Positions 52,285-61,905 of a stretch of DNA of 64,000 bases are shown here, in pieces. Positions within the stretch are counted from its first letter, which is position 1, and each line of letters starts with the position of its first letter. Origin of the DNA: an uncultured Gammaproteobacteria bacterium (GTDB lineage: Bacteria > Pseudomonadota > Gammaproteobacteria > Arenicellales > JAANXG01); NCBI GenBank assembly GCA_947259395.1, contig CAMYMN010000003.1:1-64000 (forward strand). Direction: 5' to 3'. Made by a program: the position numbers and the translations under genes. The notes beneath the pieces were generated by a model that saw only the letters and a list, made by a program, of their open reading frames with translations, had not been told where the DNA came from and ran no database searches.

Positions 52285-53325
52285 TCATTTGCTTTTCAAC
52301 CAATTGGGATGCTTAGCGGCGAGAATTTTCAATTGCGCCAATTGAGCTGTGAGTACGCCGACCTGCTGGTATACGTGGGACGATAGTACCCGATCGCGAG
52401 GATATTTGGGTTCACTCACGGGTTCGGGATCCTTCAACAGACTGTAAAAGTAGGCCAATTCTGCAAGCACCATTTTTGCAATATCGTAGACATCGCTCGG
52501 TGTAATGGAATTCGGGGCCGCGGACCGGACCTTGAGGTCCAGCGTGGATTCCCCGGATGCAACTGCGATATCGTGAATATCATCGAAAAGCTGCACGAGT
52601 TGATGAAATACATCCGCGGGTCTTTTACGGCGTTGGAACCCGGGGGCCGCAGGGACAGGTGTGCTGCCGGCGAATTGCTCGAGAAGCCGGGTCGCAAAAT
52701 TGATCGATAGGGAAATCTGCTCATACACATCCAACGGCGAGTATTGTTGATACAGGACATTGTTCAACTCACGATTCGCTTGAATGATGGCGCCCAACAC
52801 CTGGCTGGAACTTGTGCTGGAGTCGTAGCGGTTTTCTCTCGCGGTCTCTTCAATAGCCAAGGCGTGCTTTGCATCGTAGATGCTTTCCAATGCTTCACTG
52901 ACCACCGCGTAGACATTCACCGGCGTCGTCTCTGCGCTGAGCAAAATCCCCAGTGGTCGTTCGGGACGGCCGGTAAATTCAAACGCCAACCTATGGGCCT
53001 TATCCGACAGGGTATAGGCATGAAAATACGTTTCCCGTGGCGCGGCACCACGGACACTGATTTCCAGCCGCACCGGCGGTGGATTACCCATTTCCCGGCG
53101 AATGAGATCCAGTTCGTCTCTGAGTAGCTCGACTCGCGCGAGAACGTCAGCAGAACTGATGAATTCCTCTTGCGAAGACGGGAAATCTGGATTGATGGTG
53201 ACGTGTCCTTTCGGTTGTCCGTAACTTTGAGACACCCAAAACCCGATCAAAAGGCCACTCAATACGGTAATGAAACGGCTAGATGAGTATGGCTTGTGCT
53301 GGTTCATCAATGCCTCAAACGGCAA
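52285..53325 (-). CDS. Hypothetical exported helical protein
   Basis: A 346-residue protein with an N-terminal signal (RFITVLSGLLIGFWVSQSYG). The rest is mostly alpha-helical with evenly spaced leucines and the segments PPVRLEISVRGAAPRETYFHAYTLSDKAHRLAFEF and GRPERPLGILLSAETTPVNVYAVVSEALE. I do not recognise the family. It starts at ATG 53325 or 53307. It lies directly downstream of the secreted lipoprotein-like gene 53352-54002 (26 bp) and upstream of the SCP2 gene, so the three minus-strand genes may form an operon for an envelope function. Confidence 0.6.
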   Translation of the reverse strand: MPFEALMNQHKPYSSSRFITVLSGLLIGFWVSQSYGQPKGHVTINPDFPSSQEEFISSADVLARVELLRDELDLIRREMGNPPPVRLEISVRGAAPRETYFHAYTLSDKAHRLAFEFTGRPERPLGILLSAETTPVNVYAVVSEALESIYDAKHALAIEETARENRYDSSTSSSQVLGAIIQANRELNNVLYQQYSPLDVYEQISLSINFATRLLEQFAGSTPVPAAPGFQRRKRPADVFHQLVQLFDDIHDIAVASGESTLDLKVRSAAPNSITPSDVYDIAKMVLAELAYFYSLLKDPEPVSEPKYPRDRVLSSHVYQQVGVLTAQLAQLKILAAKHPNWLKSK

Positions 53326-53351
53326 ACACGTAGAGCAATTGGTGTTCGAGC

Positions 53352-54002
53352 TTATTTGTTAGGGACCTGGCGAGAAATTGGTTGATATTGGGCTTGGTAC
53401 CTATCGGCGGCAGACGCGAGGCGATAGAAATGTTCCCGGAGATCGATACTTCTCGCGAGCTGTACGAGTGCATTAACGTCGCCTCCGGATTGCTCATAAA
53501 ACTCTACGAATATACCCCGGGTCTGGCAAAAAAATTCATATCCTTCGGGACAGGATTTCATCGTCACTCCATCGATAAAAGCATTCCAGCCCGCGGCCTC
53601 AAAAAGCTGATATAGAGCAACTACATTTTTCGTGTGCGGCCCGATGACCTTGAATGCCGAGTATGTTCGGTCCGCGTCATGCAATAAATTGCTCGTTCTC
53701 AATTGTTCGGCTTCAGCGGCCAATTTCATGGTAGTCGTTGTTTCGCTTGTAGTCGCGCTCTGTGTATTGTTAGCGCCGCTGGTAACGGCTATGACCTTGG
53801 GGGGGCTAGCGATTTGTGTCGTCACGGCGGCCGATGATGCGGGTGCCGTCGATACCGGGGCGGCACTTTGTTGGGTGTCGGTTGAATTTTCGCAGCTCGA
53901 CAGCAATGCGGTAACGGTGAGTGACACGATCGCAATCCACCGGTCTCGCGGCGATCGGCGGCGTGCAGACTGATAGTAATCGCGTTCTATTTTTGTTTCC
54001 AA
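53352..54002 (-). CDS. Hypothetical lipoprotein
   Basis: A 216-residue protein with an N-terminal hydrophobic stretch and a lipobox-like LTALLSSC at about residues 30-37, then a Ser/Thr/Ala-rich linker (SAAPVSTAPASSAAVTT) and a C-terminal domain containing GPHTKNVVALYQLFEAAGWNAFIDGVTMKSCPEGYEFFCQTRGIFVEFYEQSGG with two cysteines. The long charged N-terminus before the signal (METKIERDYYQSARRRSPRDR) is unusual and may mean a later start. Family unknown. First of three minus-strand genes. Confidence 0.6.
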   Translation of the reverse strand: METKIERDYYQSARRRSPRDRWIAIVSLTVTALLSSCENSTDTQQSAAPVSTAPASSAAVTTQIASPPKVIAVTSGANNTQSATTSETTTTMKLAAEAEQLRTSNLLHDADRTYSAFKVIGPHTKNVVALYQLFEAAGWNAFIDGVTMKSCPEGYEFFCQTRGIFVEFYEQSGGDVNALVQLARSIDLREHFYRLASAADRYQAQYQPISRQVPNK

Positions 54003-54178
54003 ACGATCGTCCTCCTGGTGCGGTTATCGACAAACATCCAAAATTTTACTGCATTGACGGCGTAGCGATCGATGACCCACAATCGAATGAGACGCGGGTC
54101 AAACGGCACTACCACATGCATGAGGTTAACCGATTCAGCAACACTGACCTGACGGCTTATCTTGTCTTGCAGTGATCC

Positions 54179-54583
54179 TCAGCTGTTGCTCTGATTTGAC
54201 AATTCGTGCAGGCGGACGTCCTGGGTCTTAAAATGAATACAGAACCAGTCGTTGAGTCGGTCAGCCATCTGTTGGTCATCGTTGAGCACACCATCCTGAT
54301 AGTCATCTATCATGTTGCAGATGTCGTCGAGTAATTGCTTGTGTTCGGCTGCGTGCTCCGCGTAGTAGGCATGCTCATGAGCTTCCATGATCTCCTCTTC
54401 GTTGGCGAAGTGTCGTGCCACACTCGCATAGAGTTCACCAAGAAAATCCACAATCGTGGCTCCGGACTGACCGGCCTTGAGTTGACCATAGAGATGGTTA
54501 ATCAGATCAACCAGCGCGTGGTGATCGTCATCAACCTCGGGAATCCCAACCTGGAGTTCGTCGCGCCATTCGATTAGCGTCAT
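54179..54583 (-). CDS. Bacteriohemerythrin
   Basis: Single-domain hemerythrin of 134 residues. The diiron ligands are seen in order: VGIPEVDDDHHALVDLIN (His), ASVARHFANEEEIMEAHEH (His and Glu), AEHAAEHKQLLDDICNM (His) and FCIHFKTQDVRL (His and Asp). It binds oxygen at a diiron site and is thought to buffer or deliver oxygen in microaerobic cells. Monocistronic. Start ATG 54583. Confidence 0.94.
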   Translation of the reverse strand: MTLIEWRDELQVGIPEVDDDHHALVDLINHLYGQLKAGQSGATIVDFLGELYASVARHFANEEEIMEAHEHAYYAEHAAEHKQLLDDICNMIDDYQDGVLNDDQQMADRLNDWFCIHFKTQDVRLHELSNQSNS

Positions 54584-54782
54584 AACCTCAACCCATAGGT
54601 ATTTCAGAATATTCTAATATGTAGGAGTTTCCATTTGCAAGCGCTATTTTTACACCGTGTGTCCGGGGACACCGTGGCACTGGGCCCATGCGCTTGGGGG
54701 CGCGGCGTTGGTGGGGTCGGATCGCGCCGCACATCGAGTGTAGCGGGTTATCGGCAGTGGCGACGGCGGGGTCCGCCGAGAT

Positions 54783-54992
54783 TCAGTCGTCGAGGGTGAA
54801 CCCGACCTTCAGCGACACCTGCCAATGGGCGATGGCACCGTCATCGATTCCGCCCCGGATCTCGCTCACCTCGAACCACCGCAGGTTGTGGATGGTCTTG
54901 GCGGCCTTCGCGATGGCATTGCTGACAGCATCTTCGACCCCTGTTGTGGATGACCCGGTGAGCTCTAGTTTCTTGTACACATGATCTGCCAT
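54783..54992 (-). CDS. Dodecin, flavin-binding protein
   Basis: A 69-residue protein with [67 protein letters not shown], the complete dodecin fold, including WFEV at the flavin site. Dodecins form dodecamers that store flavin or CoA-type ligands. Start ATG 54992. Monocistronic, with no obvious ribosome-site oddity. Confidence 0.95.
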   Translation of the reverse strand: MADHVYKKLELTGSSTTGVEDAVSNAIAKAAKTIHNLRWFEVSEIRGGIDDGAIAHWQVSLKVGFTLDD

Positions 54993-55457
54993 GAGTAGGT
55001 CCTCTGGTTAGGGGATATTCGCCGCGACCCGTAATCGTGGGGCATTGACCTGGCGAAAGCAAGGTGCGATTAATTGGCGACACACGCCACGAGCACCGCG
55101 GCTATGTCAGACTTACACAACCAGTTTGCGAATCAACCATCGACGAGACGGTCCTACATGCAAGGGTCACACGTGGATCGCGATACATTGCTACGAAGAC
55201 GCGATGTTGCGGTTTTTCCACTACACCGGATCATGCCCAATCGTGCTGCATACAAAACCCAGAATCGTCGTCGCGGATGTAAAATTTTGTCATTTTTAGA
55301 ACGTTTATAAAGCGTCACGCTGTATTTATTGCTCGGGTGCGCTTGTTAACTGGAGGTATGTATTCGAAGAATTAGCTAAAATCGGTTGAAATAAGCATAA
55401 CATGTGTTTTAAACAACGTTGCGGTTTCGACTAATGTTACCGGCAGGAGAACGATTC
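54993..55457. other. Gap before the FecR-LysM gene
   Basis: 465 bp without a believable gene, although several frames are open by chance around 55045-55310. It turns AT-rich near 55290-55400, where a promoter for the next gene is expected, and ends in AGGAG (55445-55449). Confidence 0.45.
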
Positions 55458-57110
55458 ATGAGGGGCGTGTCAAATAGAATCAGCGCTGTCATCGTATTGG
55501 TGATAACGGTCTTTGTTAGCTTACCGGTGTGGGCCGAGAACTACGTATATACAGTTCGGCCCGGCGACAACTTGTGGAATCTGAGCGACAAATATCTCAC
55601 GCGCGGCGTGGCATACACTACTCGATTACAAGAATTGAATCAGGTCACCGATCCGGAACACCTGCAGCCTGGATCCAAACTCCGTTTTCCTGTGCGGTGG
55701 TTGAAGGTGCAACCGGTGCCGGCCAAGGTCACCGGTGTTTCGGGCAGCGCCAAGGCGTTTGTTGGCGAGGCCAAGAAAGAGCAATCTGTAACAGCAGGAC
55801 AACAACTCACGGTGGGAGATAGAGTAGTGACGGGCCAGGACGGTAACGTGGTGTTGGAATTTGCCGACGGATCCCGCCTGATTATCCGCAGTGACAGCGA
55901 AGTTGTTTTGGATACTTTGTCGGCTTGGGGTGATACCGGGATGGCGGATACACGGATACGACTCCAGCGCGGTCGAGTCAACGCAGAAGTGACGCCGGCA
56001 ACCGGTCCCGCTAGCCGTTACGAAATCCATACGCCGGCCGCGGTGTCCGCGGTCCGCGGAACGGTCTACCGTATGCGGGCGGAGGACGACCGGCCGGAGG
56101 CACGAACCGAGGTGTTGTCTGGTAGTGTCGCGGTGTCGGGGGAAGGGCGTTCCCGCCGTGTGCCGGAGTCATTCGGGGTTGTGGCAGAAAAAGGGAAACC
56201 ACCCGACCCGCCCCGCAAGTTACTGTCAAAACCAGATATCTCAGCACTGGCGGACCAGCTCGAACGGCTGTCGATCCAGTTCAGCTGGCCGGACTTGAAG
56301 GGCGCGCGCGCCTACCGGGTACAGATTGCCGACACCACAAAATTCGAAAAACTGCACGTTGATCGCACCGTGCCGGGTCCCGCCATAGACCGCATCAATC
56401 TTGATAAAGACGGTGATTACTATTTGAAAGTGCGCGGTATTGACGAAGTCGGGCTGGAAGGTCTGGATGCGGTACGCAAGTTTGCACTCAATGCCCGCCC
56501 CGAGCCACCAATGTCGATGCAGCCAATCGGTGAGACAGTCATCCGCGAATCGCAGCCCGAATTCCGTTGGACCATTTCTGACAACGCAACGGGTTATCGG
56601 TTTCAGTTGGCAGTCAGCGAAGACTTCGGTGCGCCGCTGATAAACTTGGAACTGAAAGATCAAGCGAGTTTTTCTCCAGCGGAGCCGCTGGATCCGGGCA
56701 CATACTTTTGGCGACTCGCAACGCACGACGACGCAGGTGAACTTGGACCGTATGGCGATATTCAGGCGTTTACATACCGACCGCCGCCGCCGGGGCCGGC
56801 CACTTCGCCGCCGAGTGTGACCGACGATGCCCTGAATGTTCGCTGGACGAGGGTCGACAATGCGCAAAGCTATCATCTTCAGATTGCGGCTGACTCGGAT
56901 TTCAAAGAGCTTATCGTCGATGAAAAAGTCGGCGAACCATCATTCGCACTTCCCAAGCCGAGACCAGGCCGTTATTACATGCGTGTTGCCACCGTAGAGT
57001 CAGACGGCTATCAAGGACCCTATGGCGCGGTGCAAGCCGCGGAGGTGCCGTCGACCGGATGGTGGAAGCCGTTACTGATTTGGCTTACGTTCGTCGCCAT
57101 CGCTTTGTGA
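55458..57110 (+). CDS. Exported LysM and FecR-domain protein
   Basis: The 550-residue protein starts at ATG 55458 (AGGAG 8 bp upstream) with a signal peptide (AVIVLVITVFVSLPVWA). A LysM domain follows (YVYTVRPGDNLWNLSDKYL...LQPGSKLRFP), then a FecR-type domain (GVSGSAKAFVGEAKKEQSVTAGQQLTVGDRVVTGQDGNVVLEFADGSRL and VRGTVYRMRAED) and three Ig-like/fibronectin-type repeats (RLSIQFSWPDLKGARAYRVQIADTTKFEKL; PEFRWTISDNATGYRFQLAVSEDF; LNVRWTRVDNAQSYHLQIAADSDF). A C-terminal hydrophobic helix (LLIWLTFVAIAL) may anchor it. Its stop overlaps the kinase gene by 4 bp (GTGA) or 52 bp, so the two are coupled and it may feed envelope signals to the kinase. Confidence 0.88.
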   Translation: MRGVSNRISAVIVLVITVFVSLPVWAENYVYTVRPGDNLWNLSDKYLTRGVAYTTRLQELNQVTDPEHLQPGSKLRFPVRWLKVQPVPAKVTGVSGSAKAFVGEAKKEQSVTAGQQLTVGDRVVTGQDGNVVLEFADGSRLIIRSDSEVVLDTLSAWGDTGMADTRIRLQRGRVNAEVTPATGPASRYEIHTPAAVSAVRGTVYRMRAEDDRPEARTEVLSGSVAVSGEGRSRRVPESFGVVAEKGKPPDPPRKLLSKPDISALADQLERLSIQFSWPDLKGARAYRVQIADTTKFEKLHVDRTVPGPAIDRINLDKDGDYYLKVRGIDEVGLEGLDAVRKFALNARPEPPMSMQPIGETVIRESQPEFRWTISDNATGYRFQLAVSEDFGAPLINLELKDQASFSPAEPLDPGTYFWRLATHDDAGELGPYGDIQAFTYRPPPPGPATSPPSVTDDALNVRWTRVDNAQSYHLQIAADSDFKELIVDEKVGEPSFALPKPRPGRYYMRVATVESDGYQGPYGAVQAAEVPSTGWWKPLLIWLTFVAIAL

Positions 57111-59731
57111 TTCCCAAATTCTTACAAGGCTGGCGACTGAACGAACAACTCGTCCTGTCGCTGGCGCTCGTTGCATTAGCCTTAGTCCTGGACACCTCAG
57201 AATATCTCTGGGAGTGGGATCAGGTCGTATACGACCTGCAGATCCAATACTGGACGCGAGCGCCCGCCGACGATGTCGTCATCATTGCCATCGATGAGCA
57301 AAGTCTCGATGAGTTGGGCCGCTGGCCTTGGGCCCGGTCCAACCATGTGGAGCTATTGGAGAGGCTGACCCGGGCGTCGGCGCGGGTGATCGGGTTGGAT
57401 GTCATGTTTGCGGAGCCGGATACCAACGCCGCCGAGTATGATCAACGACTGGCCAACGCAGTAAGGGATAGTGGCCGTGTCGTTCTCCCGGTTGTGAATG
57501 GTCAAACCCGCTTGGGAGGGCAGCTGATTGAAATTCTCCCCATCCCTGAACTGTCGTCCGCCGCGGCAAAGCTCGGACATGTAGACCGACAACTGGACCT
57601 CGATGCGATCGCGCGCAGCGCTTACCTGCGAGCGGGGCTGGGAGATCCCCACTGGCCAAGCTTCGCCCTGGCGATGTTGGAGTTGGCGGGCTCCGATAGC
57701 TGGAACGAACTGCCTGGATTGAGAAACCCGGCTTCAACGAACGCCTCACCCTATAGCTGGACGAGGGATTACCAGATTTGGGTTGCCTACGCAGGTCCAC
57801 CCGGACATTTCCCCCGCGTGTCCTATGTGGATGTATTGCGCGACCGCGTTTCTGCCGATCTGTTCACCGATAAATTCGTGTTTGTTGGTGCCACAGCTGC
57901 GGGTCTTGGCGACCTATTGCCAACGCCGGTCTCTGGCGATCGCCAGCCGATGCCGGGGGTAGAGATAGTCGCCAATGAGTTCGATACGTTACGCTGGGGA
58001 CTGGCGATTCTCCCGTTGGCGACGCCTTGGCGCATGGTGCTTACCGTGTTACTGGTGTTGGCACCGATGCTGCTGTATCCGCGTGTGCCCAGGTGGTCAC
58101 TGGCGGTATGGATAGGGATCGTGTTGGCGACTCTGGTAGTTAGTGTGGGTTTGCTGCGTGGGTTTCGGTTTTGGTATCCGCCGGTAGAGGCCATGCTCGT
58201 GGTGACCATCGGTTATGTCCTATGGAGTTGGCGACGGCTGGTGCAGACGGTGCGGTATTTGAATCAGGAACTGCTTCGGCTGCACGAGGAACGCACGATC
58301 ACGCGGCGACATGAACAACCCGATGTTACGCGGATGGTGGAATTTCTCAGCCAGATCATGCCCATAGGCGGTTGTGTTTTGATGGATGACGCCGATCGAG
58401 TAAACGCAAGTTGGGGTGAACCGCCGCGGGTGTTCGTAGAGCCGCCGCAAATCGGGCAATGGAGCGTCCAGCTTCCGGCTATCTGGACCGCGTTGCGACG
58501 AAGAGGGGAGGTGTGGAGATTGGGCATACACTGGAATGGCGAATCGCGGCCTGCGGCTGGCGAACAGCGCTTATTGGTGTCGCTGGCAGTGAATTGTGAG
58601 TTCCCCGACGCCAAGACACCACGCAGCCCGGTTGAATTCGTACAGTCTCGGATCCAGCAAGTCCAGGCGGCAACCGAGCGACTCCAGTCGTTGCGTCAGT
58701 TCATTACCGATACATTGGCGCAATTGGCGCATGGTGTTGTGGTTTCTGACGCGGTGGGACGCGTTCTGATGGGTAATTCACGCGCCAAAGATTACATGGC
58801 CATGGCCCAGGAAGAAGAATTTGAACATTCGCTGACGGAGTTGCTCGCTAGACTGGAAGTCACCTCGGAGGACACGATGTCGCAGGTATTACAACGTGTT
58901 CTCTTGGACGGCGAGACAGTACAAGTTGCGGCGCGGGCGCCAGGAGGGCAGGACCTGTTGGTGCAGGTATCGCCGTTCGATTACGAACAAGATGATCTTA
59001 GCGGTGTACTGGTAAACCTGGCTGATGTTAGCGATTTGCGAGAGAGCGAGCGCCGCCGCCGGGCGCTGATGGCGTTCTTATCTCACGATTTGCGTACCCC
59101 GTTGGCCTCAATCCTGGCGGTGATCGATATAGCCAAACTCAAGCCCGAAAAACTGGAAGATCCAAAATATATTGAGAACATAGAGCATAACGCCCGACGT
59201 ACACTAAAACTCGCGGACGATTTTTTGTATCTGACTCGCGCAGAAAGCGCCGAATCCACGGCGTTCAGCGACATGGATCTCGTTAAGGTGGCATTAAACG
59301 CATGCGATGCCGTCGAGGCGCAGGCCACGGCTAAACAAATTCGTCTCACCAAGGAGCTACCGCCGGCGGCGACATTGGTTGGTGATGCGGCGCTGCTGGA
59401 AAGAGCACTAACGAATCTGCTCAGTAACGCGGTGAAATACAGCCCCAAGCGGGCCCAGGTTACGTTGGGAATCGAACTTGTTGACGGACAGCTACACTGC
59501 TGGGTGAAAGATACGGGGTACGGTATTGCGGAACAAGACCGTCCGAACTTGTTTGCGCGGTTTAAACGTATCGAACGACAAGAACATCAGCATGAATATG
59601 GAAGTGGTCTGGGACTCGCGTTCGTAAAAACTGTGATTGAGAGGCATCACGGAACCATAGAACTGGAAAGCCATGTCGGCGAGGGCAGCTGCTTTCACAT
59701 CTACTTGCCGCATACGCAACTATTTCACTAG
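57107..59731 (+). CDS. CHASE2-domain sensor histidine kinase
   Basis: An N-terminal membrane helix, a periplasmic CHASE2 domain (VVYDLQIQYWTRAPADDVVIIAIDEQSLDELGRWPWARSNHVELLERL), three membrane helices near residues 300-390 and cytoplasmic modules with a PAS-like region, then the kinase core. The H-box FLSHDLRTPLASI holds the phosphoacceptor His, followed by NLLSNAVKYSP, DTGYGI and GSGLGLAFVKTVIERHHG (N, G1 and G2 boxes). The GTG at 57107 overlaps the preceding stop as GTGA; an ATG at 57059 is the alternative. Its likely receiver partner is the convergent gene at 59738. Confidence 0.92.
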   Translation: MIPKFLQGWRLNEQLVLSLALVALALVLDTSEYLWEWDQVVYDLQIQYWTRAPADDVVIIAIDEQSLDELGRWPWARSNHVELLERLTRASARVIGLDVMFAEPDTNAAEYDQRLANAVRDSGRVVLPVVNGQTRLGGQLIEILPIPELSSAAAKLGHVDRQLDLDAIARSAYLRAGLGDPHWPSFALAMLELAGSDSWNELPGLRNPASTNASPYSWTRDYQIWVAYAGPPGHFPRVSYVDVLRDRVSADLFTDKFVFVGATAAGLGDLLPTPVSGDRQPMPGVEIVANEFDTLRWGLAILPLATPWRMVLTVLLVLAPMLLYPRVPRWSLAVWIGIVLATLVVSVGLLRGFRFWYPPVEAMLVVTIGYVLWSWRRLVQTVRYLNQELLRLHEERTITRRHEQPDVTRMVEFLSQIMPIGGCVLMDDADRVNASWGEPPRVFVEPPQIGQWSVQLPAIWTALRRRGEVWRLGIHWNGESRPAAGEQRLLVSLAVNCEFPDAKTPRSPVEFVQSRIQQVQAATERLQSLRQFITDTLAQLAHGVVVSDAVGRVLMGNSRAKDYMAMAQEEEFEHSLTELLARLEVTSEDTMSQVLQRVLLDGETVQVAARAPGGQDLLVQVSPFDYEQDDLSGVLVNLADVSDLRESERRRRALMAFLSHDLRTPLASILAVIDIAKLKPEKLEDPKYIENIEHNARRTLKLADDFLYLTRAESAESTAFSDMDLVKVALNACDAVEAQATAKQIRLTKELPPAATLVGDAALLERALTNLLSNAVKYSPKRAQVTLGIELVDGQLHCWVKDTGYGIAEQDRPNLFARFKRIERQEHQHEYGSGLGLAFVKTVIERHHGTIELESHVGEGSCFHIYLPHTQLFH

Positions 59732-59737
59732 AGCGCA

Positions 59738-60124
59738 TTAATCTGTGCCAGTGGATGAATTCCAGATGTCACTCAGCCGTTGCCGCAAGGTGAGCGGATC
59801 GAACGGTTTAACCAGAATATCCAGTGAACCCAGACTTCGCAATTGGCGATGAATTTCGGGGCTGGTTTCGGCAGTGGCGAAAACCACAGGGATCTGGAAT
59901 CCTTTGTGCCCCATTGAGGTAACCGTTTCCGGGCCATCCATATTCGGCATGTTGACGTCGATGACCACTAACTGTGCGTCGAATTTCTCAACCTGCCCCA
60001 AAGCTTCCTTACCGGAATGACAAACGCGCAGCTCTACATCACCCGATATTTCGAACGCGATTTCTACCAGTTCACAAATGCTTGGGTCATCGTCCACATA
60101 AAGTATGCGTTTGAGTTGTGCCAT
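59738..60124 (-). CDS. Single-domain response regulator (CheY-like)
   Basis: A receiver domain of 128 residues without an output domain: ILYVDDDPSICELVEIAFE (acidic pair), QLVVIDVNMPNMDGPETV with the phosphoacceptor Asp, VVFATAETS (Thr/Ser switch) and ILVKPFDPLTLRQRL (Lys). Being convergent, 7 bp from the kinase stop, it is likely phosphorylated by that kinase and acts by protein contact. Start ATG 60124. Confidence 0.93.
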   Translation of the reverse strand: MAQLKRILYVDDDPSICELVEIAFEISGDVELRVCHSGKEALGQVEKFDAQLVVIDVNMPNMDGPETVTSMGHKGFQIPVVFATAETSPEIHRQLRSLGSLDILVKPFDPLTLRQRLSDIWNSSTGTD

Positions 60125-60331
60125 GGAAATCAGTGTAAAGTAGGGTTCATGATTAGCAGATGAATTCGATTGTTGTTTACAGAGTATAACGGCCGGCGTA
60201 TGGAAATTTGATGCCGAGACAAAATTTTAAATCAATTTAACTATTTAACGATTTCCCGTTGTTACCTGTGTAGTTAATGTACACGTGTTACGCACCGTCC
60301 CGGCCACGAGATCCCGTCGTCGAGCACGCGG

Positions 60332-60931
60332 CTATGCCTCAAGTTTACGCGTAGTTTGGAACACTTCATCGACATCACGGTAATCCACATCCATGAGTAC
60401 GCCGCGATCGTCAACCGTTACGAGATCCAGGATATCGGCGTGCTGTTCCAGTAGATGGCGAGCGCCACGATCAGTTTGCAGATGGGTGAGTTCGTTAAAA
60501 AACCGCGTGCTGAATCCGACCGGATGACCGCGCTGGCCGTGATAGACAGGCGCGACTATCGCTGCGCCATTACGCAGCCGGTTTGAGACAAGTTCAATCG
60601 TCGCCGATTGAATCAGGGGCATATCGGCTAATCCAACGACCCAGCCGTTGGCCTGGGGCGCCGCCGCGACGCCGCAAGCAATACTGGTGCCCAGGCCCTC
60701 GCCGGCACGATCATTGACCACGATGGTCAGGCCTTGCGCGGCGAGCAACGGGGGCAGCGCGTCGTCGTCAGGCTTGACGACGGCCAGGGATTCCGGAATT
60801 ACCGCGATCAAGCGCTGCGCAGCCGCGACCCCAACCTCTAGGCCGGTGTGCAGTGGGTGCAGTAGTTTATTGCCGCCGAACCGGGAGCTGGCGCCCGCGG
60901 CCAACAGTACACCAACGATATCGCTGGTCAT
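60332..60931 (-). CDS. mocA: Molybdenum cofactor cytidylyltransferase (MocA-like)
   Basis: A NTP-transferase of 199 residues: GVLLAAGASSRFGGNKLL (nucleotide motif), GWVVGLADMPLIQSATI (metal-binding Asp), and the GQRGHPVGFSTRFFNELTHLQTDRGARHLL end of MobA/MocA proteins. Expected to make molybdopterin cytosine dinucleotide for the molybdenum hydroxylase next door. It overlaps the XdhC gene by 4 bp (ATGA), so translation is coupled. Start ATG 60931. Confidence 0.92.
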   Translation of the reverse strand: MTSDIVGVLLAAGASSRFGGNKLLHPLHTGLEVGVAAAQRLIAVIPESLAVVKPDDDALPPLLAAQGLTIVVNDRAGEGLGTSIACGVAAAPQANGWVVGLADMPLIQSATIELVSNRLRNGAAIVAPVYHGQRGHPVGFSTRFFNELTHLQTDRGARHLLEQHADILDLVTVDDRGVLMDVDYRDVDEVFQTTRKLEA

Positions 60932-61905
60932 GCAGCGTCTGCGGGGCGCGCGCGGCGAACATTCATGCCATTGCGGATCGCGGTGACCTCGGCCATGATG
61001 GCGACCGCAATCTCAGCAGGTGTTCGGCTGCCAATGGCAAGCCCTATGGGGCCATGCAGCCGGTGCAGTTGTTGCTCAGTGACGCCCATATCACGCAGCC
61101 GGCGGCGGCGTTCTTCATTGGAACGGGCAGAGCCCAAAGCACCCACGTAGTATGCTGGAGAATCCAACGCTGCCATCAACGCCATGTCGTCCAGCTTGGG
61201 ATCGTGGGTCAAGGTCATGACGACGCTGCGCTCATGGGTGACATGCTCTCGCACCGCGTCGTCGGGCATCGTTGTGGTGAGTTGCACACCTTCGACCCGC
61301 CAGGAATTTGCATACTCATTTCGTGGATCACATACCGTCACACGATAATCAAGGGTGAGTGAAATTTGCGCGACGAAACTGGACAGATGTCCGGCACCGA
61401 TTACGAGCAACTGCCAGGCGGGGCCAAAGACTTTTTGCACATATTCTTGTTCATAAACGAAATCGTCGTGAGCGGTGGACGGAAACAGGTCCACCTTGCC
61501 GGTGTGTATACAAACGCGCCGCGCCTGCAACTCACCGCGAGTGGAGGACGCGAGTAACGGCTCGAGGGCCTGTGGTGTTTCGATACGCTCTACCAGAAGT
61601 TCCAGGCGCCCCCCGCAGGGCAGGCCCAGGCGGCCTGCTTGATCCCCGCTGACACCATAATCGACAATGGCTACGGGCTCGGCGATTTGTTGATCGCGGA
61701 ATCGCGTGATGAGATCCTGTTCCACGCATCCGCCCGATACCGAGCCCATGTGCAGGCCATCGCCGCGTATCACCATGAGCGAACCGACCGGCCGCGGGGA
61801 TGATCCCCACGTCTTGGCGACCGTGACCAGGGCGATGCGACGGCCTTCCCTCAACCAGTCGCAAGCGGTTTGCAGCACATCACGGTCGGGACTGAACAAG
61901 CTCAT
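60928..61905 (-). CDS. XdhC/CoxI-family cofactor-insertion factor
   Basis: The 325-residue protein has the XdhC N-terminal domain (ALVTVAKTWGSSPRPVGSLMVIRGDG, SGGCVEQDL with the conserved Cys, YGVSGDQAGRLGLPCGGRLELLVE) and the C-terminal Rossmann domain (LLVIGAGHLSSFVAQISLTLDYRVTVCDPR and SRTPAEIAVAIMAEVTAIRNG). It binds and protects the sulfurated Mo cofactor and hands it to the hydroxylase. ATGA overlaps link it to both neighbours, in the order hydroxylase, XdhC, MocA. Confidence 0.93.
   Translation of the reverse strand: MSLFSPDRDVLQTACDWLREGRRIALVTVAKTWGSSPRPVGSLMVIRGDGLHMGSVSGGCVEQDLITRFRDQQIAEPVAIVDYGVSGDQAGRLGLPCGGRLELLVERIETPQALEPLLASSTRGELQARRVCIHTGKVDLFPSTAHDDFVYEQEYVQKVFGPAWQLLVIGAGHLSSFVAQISLTLDYRVTVCDPRNEYANSWRVEGVQLTTTMPDDAVREHVTHERSVVMTLTHDPKLDDMALMAALDSPAYYVGALGSARSNEERRRRLRDMGVTEQQLHRLHGPIGLAIGSRTPAEIAVAIMAEVTAIRNGMNVRRARPADAA

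Noticed and set aside
55045-55310. Three overlapping short plus-strand frames
   Set aside because: All three frames are open over the same stretch, none has a ribosome site or a protein-like composition.
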